This document shows, in pieces, positions 28,493-31,132 of a DNA stretch of 31,132 bases (the first letter of the stretch is position 1; every line of letters starts with the position of its first letter). Below the pieces are notes generated by a model. The model worked only from the letters and a program-made list of their open reading frames with translations. It was not told the origin of the DNA and searched no databases. This DNA is from UBA967 sp044375555 (GTDB lineage Bacteria; Verrucomicrobiota; Verrucomicrobiia; Chthoniobacterales; Terrimicrobiaceae), in assembly GCA_044375555.1 (NCBI GenBank), contig JBILML010000032.1:1-31132 (forward strand). The letters are read 5' to 3'. The position numbers and the translations under genes are program-made.

Positions 28493-31132
28493 TCATGCGA
28501 GAGCGGATTCGCAGCGTCCGCAGAGCGTCGGGTGCGCGGCACTTTTTCCGACTTCGGGGCGGTGGCGCCAGCAACGCTCGCAGCGGGCATTCGAGGTTTT
28601 CGCCACCTCGCAGGTCGGGGTGGGGGACTCGGAGATTTCGAGGTCGCTCAGGATGAAGATTTCCTCGGCTTCGGCTTGGACGGGAGCGAGGGATTTCAAT
28701 TCCTCGGGCGTCGCACCGAGTTGGATTCGAGCTTCAAGCGCGCTTCCGATCTCGCCGGCCTTTTGAGGTTTTTCCACCGCCTGCGAAATGCGGCTGCGGA
28801 TTTGAAGAAGCGCATCCATCTGCGCGATGGTGTCGGCGTTTTGCCAAGCGGGATCAGGTTTTGGAAAATCCTGCGCATGGACCGAGCTGCCTGGCTGGAA
28901 GTGGCTCCAAGCCTCTTCGGCGGTGTAGGCGAGGATCGGTGCGAGCAGGCGAACAAGCGTGTCGAAGACGCGGTGCATGGCGAACTGCGTGGCACGGCGG
29001 CGCGGGGAGGACTTGGCGTCGCAGTAGAGGCGGTCTTTCGTGATGTCCACATACAGACTGCTGAGATCGACGGCGCAGAATTGATTGATCGTGTGGTGGA
29101 CGCGGTGGAACTCGAGCTTTTCGTAGGCGTCGAGGCAGGTGGAGACGACCTCCTGCAGACGCGCGAGGATCCAGCGATCGACGAAGGTGAGCGACTCCGG
29201 CGCGGGAGGATTTGGGGCGTCGTAGTCGTGGAGGTTCGCGAGAAGAATGCGGAGTGTGTTGCGGACGCGGCGGTAGGCATCCGAGAGGCGCGTGAAGATT
29301 TCCTCAGAGAAGGGCACATCGTCGGTGAAGTTCACGCTGCTCACCCACAGGCGGAGCAGGTCGGCACCGTATTTGTTCACATAGTGGTCGGCGTCCGTGG
29401 GCTTCTGGTAGCCGCCCGCGGCGGATTTCGAGATTTTCTTGCGCGTGTCGACATCCATCACGAATCCGTGGGTGAGCACGGTGCGGTAGGGGGCTTTTTC
29501 GTTCAGCGCGACGGAGGTCATGAGCGAACTCTGGAACCAGCCGCGATGCTGGTCGGTCGCCTCGAGGTAGAGGTCGGCGGGGAAGGCGAGTTCGGGACGC
29601 TGGCGAAGGACGGTTTCGTGGCTGAGGCCGGAATCAATCCAGACATCAAGCGTGTCGTTACGGCGGGTGGTGCTAGCGGGAAGACCAACTAGTGCGGCCC
29701 AAGCGGCATCGTCGAGTTCGAACCACGAGTTGGTTCCTTTTTCAGAAAAAACCTCGGCGACTTTGTTGATGACGGCGGGGTCGAGGATTGGCTCGTTTTT
29801 GTCGTTGTAGAAAACCGGGAGCGGCACGCCCCAGGTGCGTTGGCGCGAGATGCACCAGTCGGGGCGGGATTCCACCGTGCCGCGAATGCGGTTGCGGCCC
29901 CAATGCGGAATCCATTGCGTGGCGTCCACCTCGCGGAGCGCGGCCTCGCGGATCCCGTCGATACGGATGAAAAATTGCTCCACCGCGCGGAAGAGGATCG
30001 GCGTTTTGGAGCGCCAGCAGTGCGGGTAGTCGTGGAGGTAAGCGGACTGGCCGAGGAGTGCGCTGTGCGCGGCGAGGATTTGGAGGATTTCCTTATTGCC
30101 CTGATCGAGGACATGGAGGCCGACGAGCTCGGGAATGCCACATTCGTCGGTGAATTTGCCGTAGGCATCGACGGGCGAGAGGACATCGAGTCCGTTCGCT
30201 TGGCCAGCGAGGTAGTCGTCCGCGCCATGGCCCGGCGCGATGTGCACCTGCCCCGTGCCTTTTTCCATGGTGACGAAATCGGCGGTGATGACAGGAACCT
30301 CGCGGTTGAGGAAGGGATGGCGGGCTTTCGAGCCGGCGAGTTCGGCGCCGGTGAATTCGCGTTCGGGGGGAGCGGCCGAGGATTTGGTTTCGGCGAGGAA
30401 GGCCTCCCAGAGCGCGTTGGCGATGACGAGCGACTTGGTCGAACCATCCGCGAGAGTGACCACGCGGAGGGTGTATTTTTCCTGTGGGTGGACGGCGATC
30501 GCGAGGTTCGCGGGGAGCGTCCACGGCGTGGTCGTCCAAATGACGAACGAGGCATCGCCGATCGGACCGCTCGCGGCGGCGAAGGCGACATGGATCGCCG
30601 GGTCGGTGCGCTCGGCGTATTCCACCTCGGCTTCGGCGAGGGCGGTGTGTGCGCCGGTGCTCCAGAGGACGGGTTTTTTCTTGCGATAGACGAGGCCTTT
30701 TTCGACGAACTTCGCGAAGGCGCGGATCATTCCGGCCTCGTAGCCGGGATCGAGAGTGAGGTAGGGGTTTTCCCAATCGCCGAGAACGCCGAGGCGTTTG
30801 AACTGGCGGCGCTGGATGTCGATGAACTTGCGGGCGTATTCCTCCGAGCGGCGGCGGACCTCGGCGGGCGCGAGGCCGGCGGAGGATTTGACGACGCGGA
30901 ACTCGATCGGGAGGCCGTGGCAGTCCCAGCCTGGAACGAACGGTGCGCGGAAGCCGGCCATCGTTTTGGATTTCACCACGAAGTCCTTGAGGATTTTGTT
31001 CAGCGCAGTGCCCATGTGGACATCGCCGTTCGCGAAGGGCGGGCCGTCGTGGAGCAGGTAGAGCGGGGCGTCCTTCCGGCGCTCCTGGATTTTGGCGTAG
31101 AGGCCGCTGGATTCCCACTGGGCGAGGATTTC
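28493..31132 (-). CDS. ileS: Isoleucyl-tRNA synthetase, N-terminus cut by window edge
   Basis: A class I synthetase charging tRNA-Ile, with 879 residues visible; the frame is open at the right edge and some tens of N-terminal residues are missing. The visible part begins EILAQWESSGLYAKIQE and runs into LLHDGPPFANGDVHMGTALN with the HIGH-type motif HMGT. PFVPGWDCHGLPIE follows. The editing domain contains FVIWTTTPWTLPANLAIA. The KMSKS loop appears as KISKS (29423-29437). The C-terminal zinc finger is CERC and CGRC with the intervening HRPEVGKSAAHPTL, at the very end. It is transcribed toward lspA. Confidence 0.97.
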   Translation of the reverse strand, partial: EILAQWESSGLYAKIQERRKDAPLYLLHDGPPFANGDVHMGTALNKILKDFVVKSKTMAGFRAPFVPGWDCHGLPIEFRVVKSSAGLAPAEVRRRSEEYARKFIDIQRRQFKRLGVLGDWENPYLTLDPGYEAGMIRAFAKFVEKGLVYRKKKPVLWSTGAHTALAEAEVEYAERTDPAIHVAFAAASGPIGDASFVIWTTTPWTLPANLAIAVHPQEKYTLRVVTLADGSTKSLVIANALWEAFLAETKSSAAPPEREFTGAELAGSKARHPFLNREVPVITADFVTMEKGTGQVHIAPGHGADDYLAGQANGLDVLSPVDAYGKFTDECGIPELVGLHVLDQGNKEILQILAAHSALLGQSAYLHDYPHCWRSKTPILFRAVEQFFIRIDGIREAALREVDATQWIPHWGRNRIRGTVESRPDWCISRQRTWGVPLPVFYNDKNEPILDPAVINKVAEVFSEKGTNSWFELDDAAWAALVGLPASTTRRNDTLDVWIDSGLSHETVLRQRPELAFPADLYLEATDQHRGWFQSSLMTSVALNEKAPYRTVLTHGFVMDVDTRKKISKSAAGGYQKPTDADHYVNKYGADLLRLWVSSVNFTDDVPFSEEIFTRLSDAYRRVRNTLRILLANLHDYDAPNPPAPESLTFVDRWILARLQEVVSTCLDAYEKLEFHRVHHTINQFCAVDLSSLYVDITKDRLYCDAKSSPRRRATQFAMHRVFDTLVRLLAPILAYTAEEAWSHFQPGSSVHAQDFPKPDPAWQNADTIAQMDALLQIRSRISQAVEKPQKAGEIGSALEARIQLGATPEELKSLAPVQAEAEEIFILSDLEISESPTPTCEVAKTSNARCERCWRHRPEVGKSAAHPTLCGRCESALA

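Overview
The window looks like a chromosomal segment of a Gram-negative, moderately GC-rich bacterium, most probably a member of the Verrucomicrobiota. That placement is inference from gene content: ADP-heptose and lipid A genes (hldA, gmhB, an LpxL-type acyltransferase), a stand-alone PssA plus short-type Psd pair, Mpl, a short CysJ-like reductase and an RsmA-Nudix fusion. No rRNA or tRNA gene lies inside to confirm it. No insertion sequence, prophage, CRISPR array or integrase is visible. Genes are tightly packed and no gap exceeds about 215 bases.

Layout. 1-3736 (minus): a 7TM-PAS sensor kinase, its FixJ/NarL-like response regulator overlapping by 4 bases, then an outer-membrane beta-barrel protein that runs off the left edge. 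3822-8195 (minus): a tightly coupled run of PpiD-like foldase, TPR protein, methionyl-tRNA synthetase and lipid A-type acyltransferase, joined by 1- and 4-base overlaps. 8244-9056 (plus): thiD. 9053-10372 (minus): 16S rRNA dimethyltransferase RsmA fused in one frame to a complete Nudix hydrolase. 10532-12958 (plus): an O-antigen-ligase/Wzy-like membrane protein with a long helical C-terminus. 13002-14455 (minus): psd-pssA, phosphatidylethanolamine synthesis. 14548-15360 (plus): an orphan amino-acid binding lipoprotein. 15379-17926 (minus): a flavodoxin-less CysJ-like reductase overlapping mpl. 18139-20319 (plus): katG.

20352-21799 (plus): an Xre/MbcA/ParS-RES toxin-antitoxin pair whose start codon lies inside a 32-bp palindrome, then an OsmC-family protein. 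21806-25670 (minus): two secreted proteins of unknown function, phoH, and a PgpH-like 7TM-HD phosphodiesterase lacking the usual extracellular domain. 25734-27255 (plus): hldA-gmhB, overlapping by 8 bases. 27317-27840 (plus): a MazF-type toxin-antitoxin pair. 27883-31132 (minus): ileS (cut by the right edge) and lspA, separated by a REP/BIME-like double hairpin.

Much of the content serves the cell envelope: LPS core heptose, lipid A acylation, O-antigen-type ligation, phospholipid head groups, lipoprotein processing, muropeptide recycling and periplasmic folding. The points most worth a second look are the RsmA-Nudix fusion, the palindrome over the RES antitoxin start, the inverted hairpin pair between ileS and lspA, and the two unknown exported proteins preceding phoH-pgpH. 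No clearly new multi-gene defence or metabolic system is evident.
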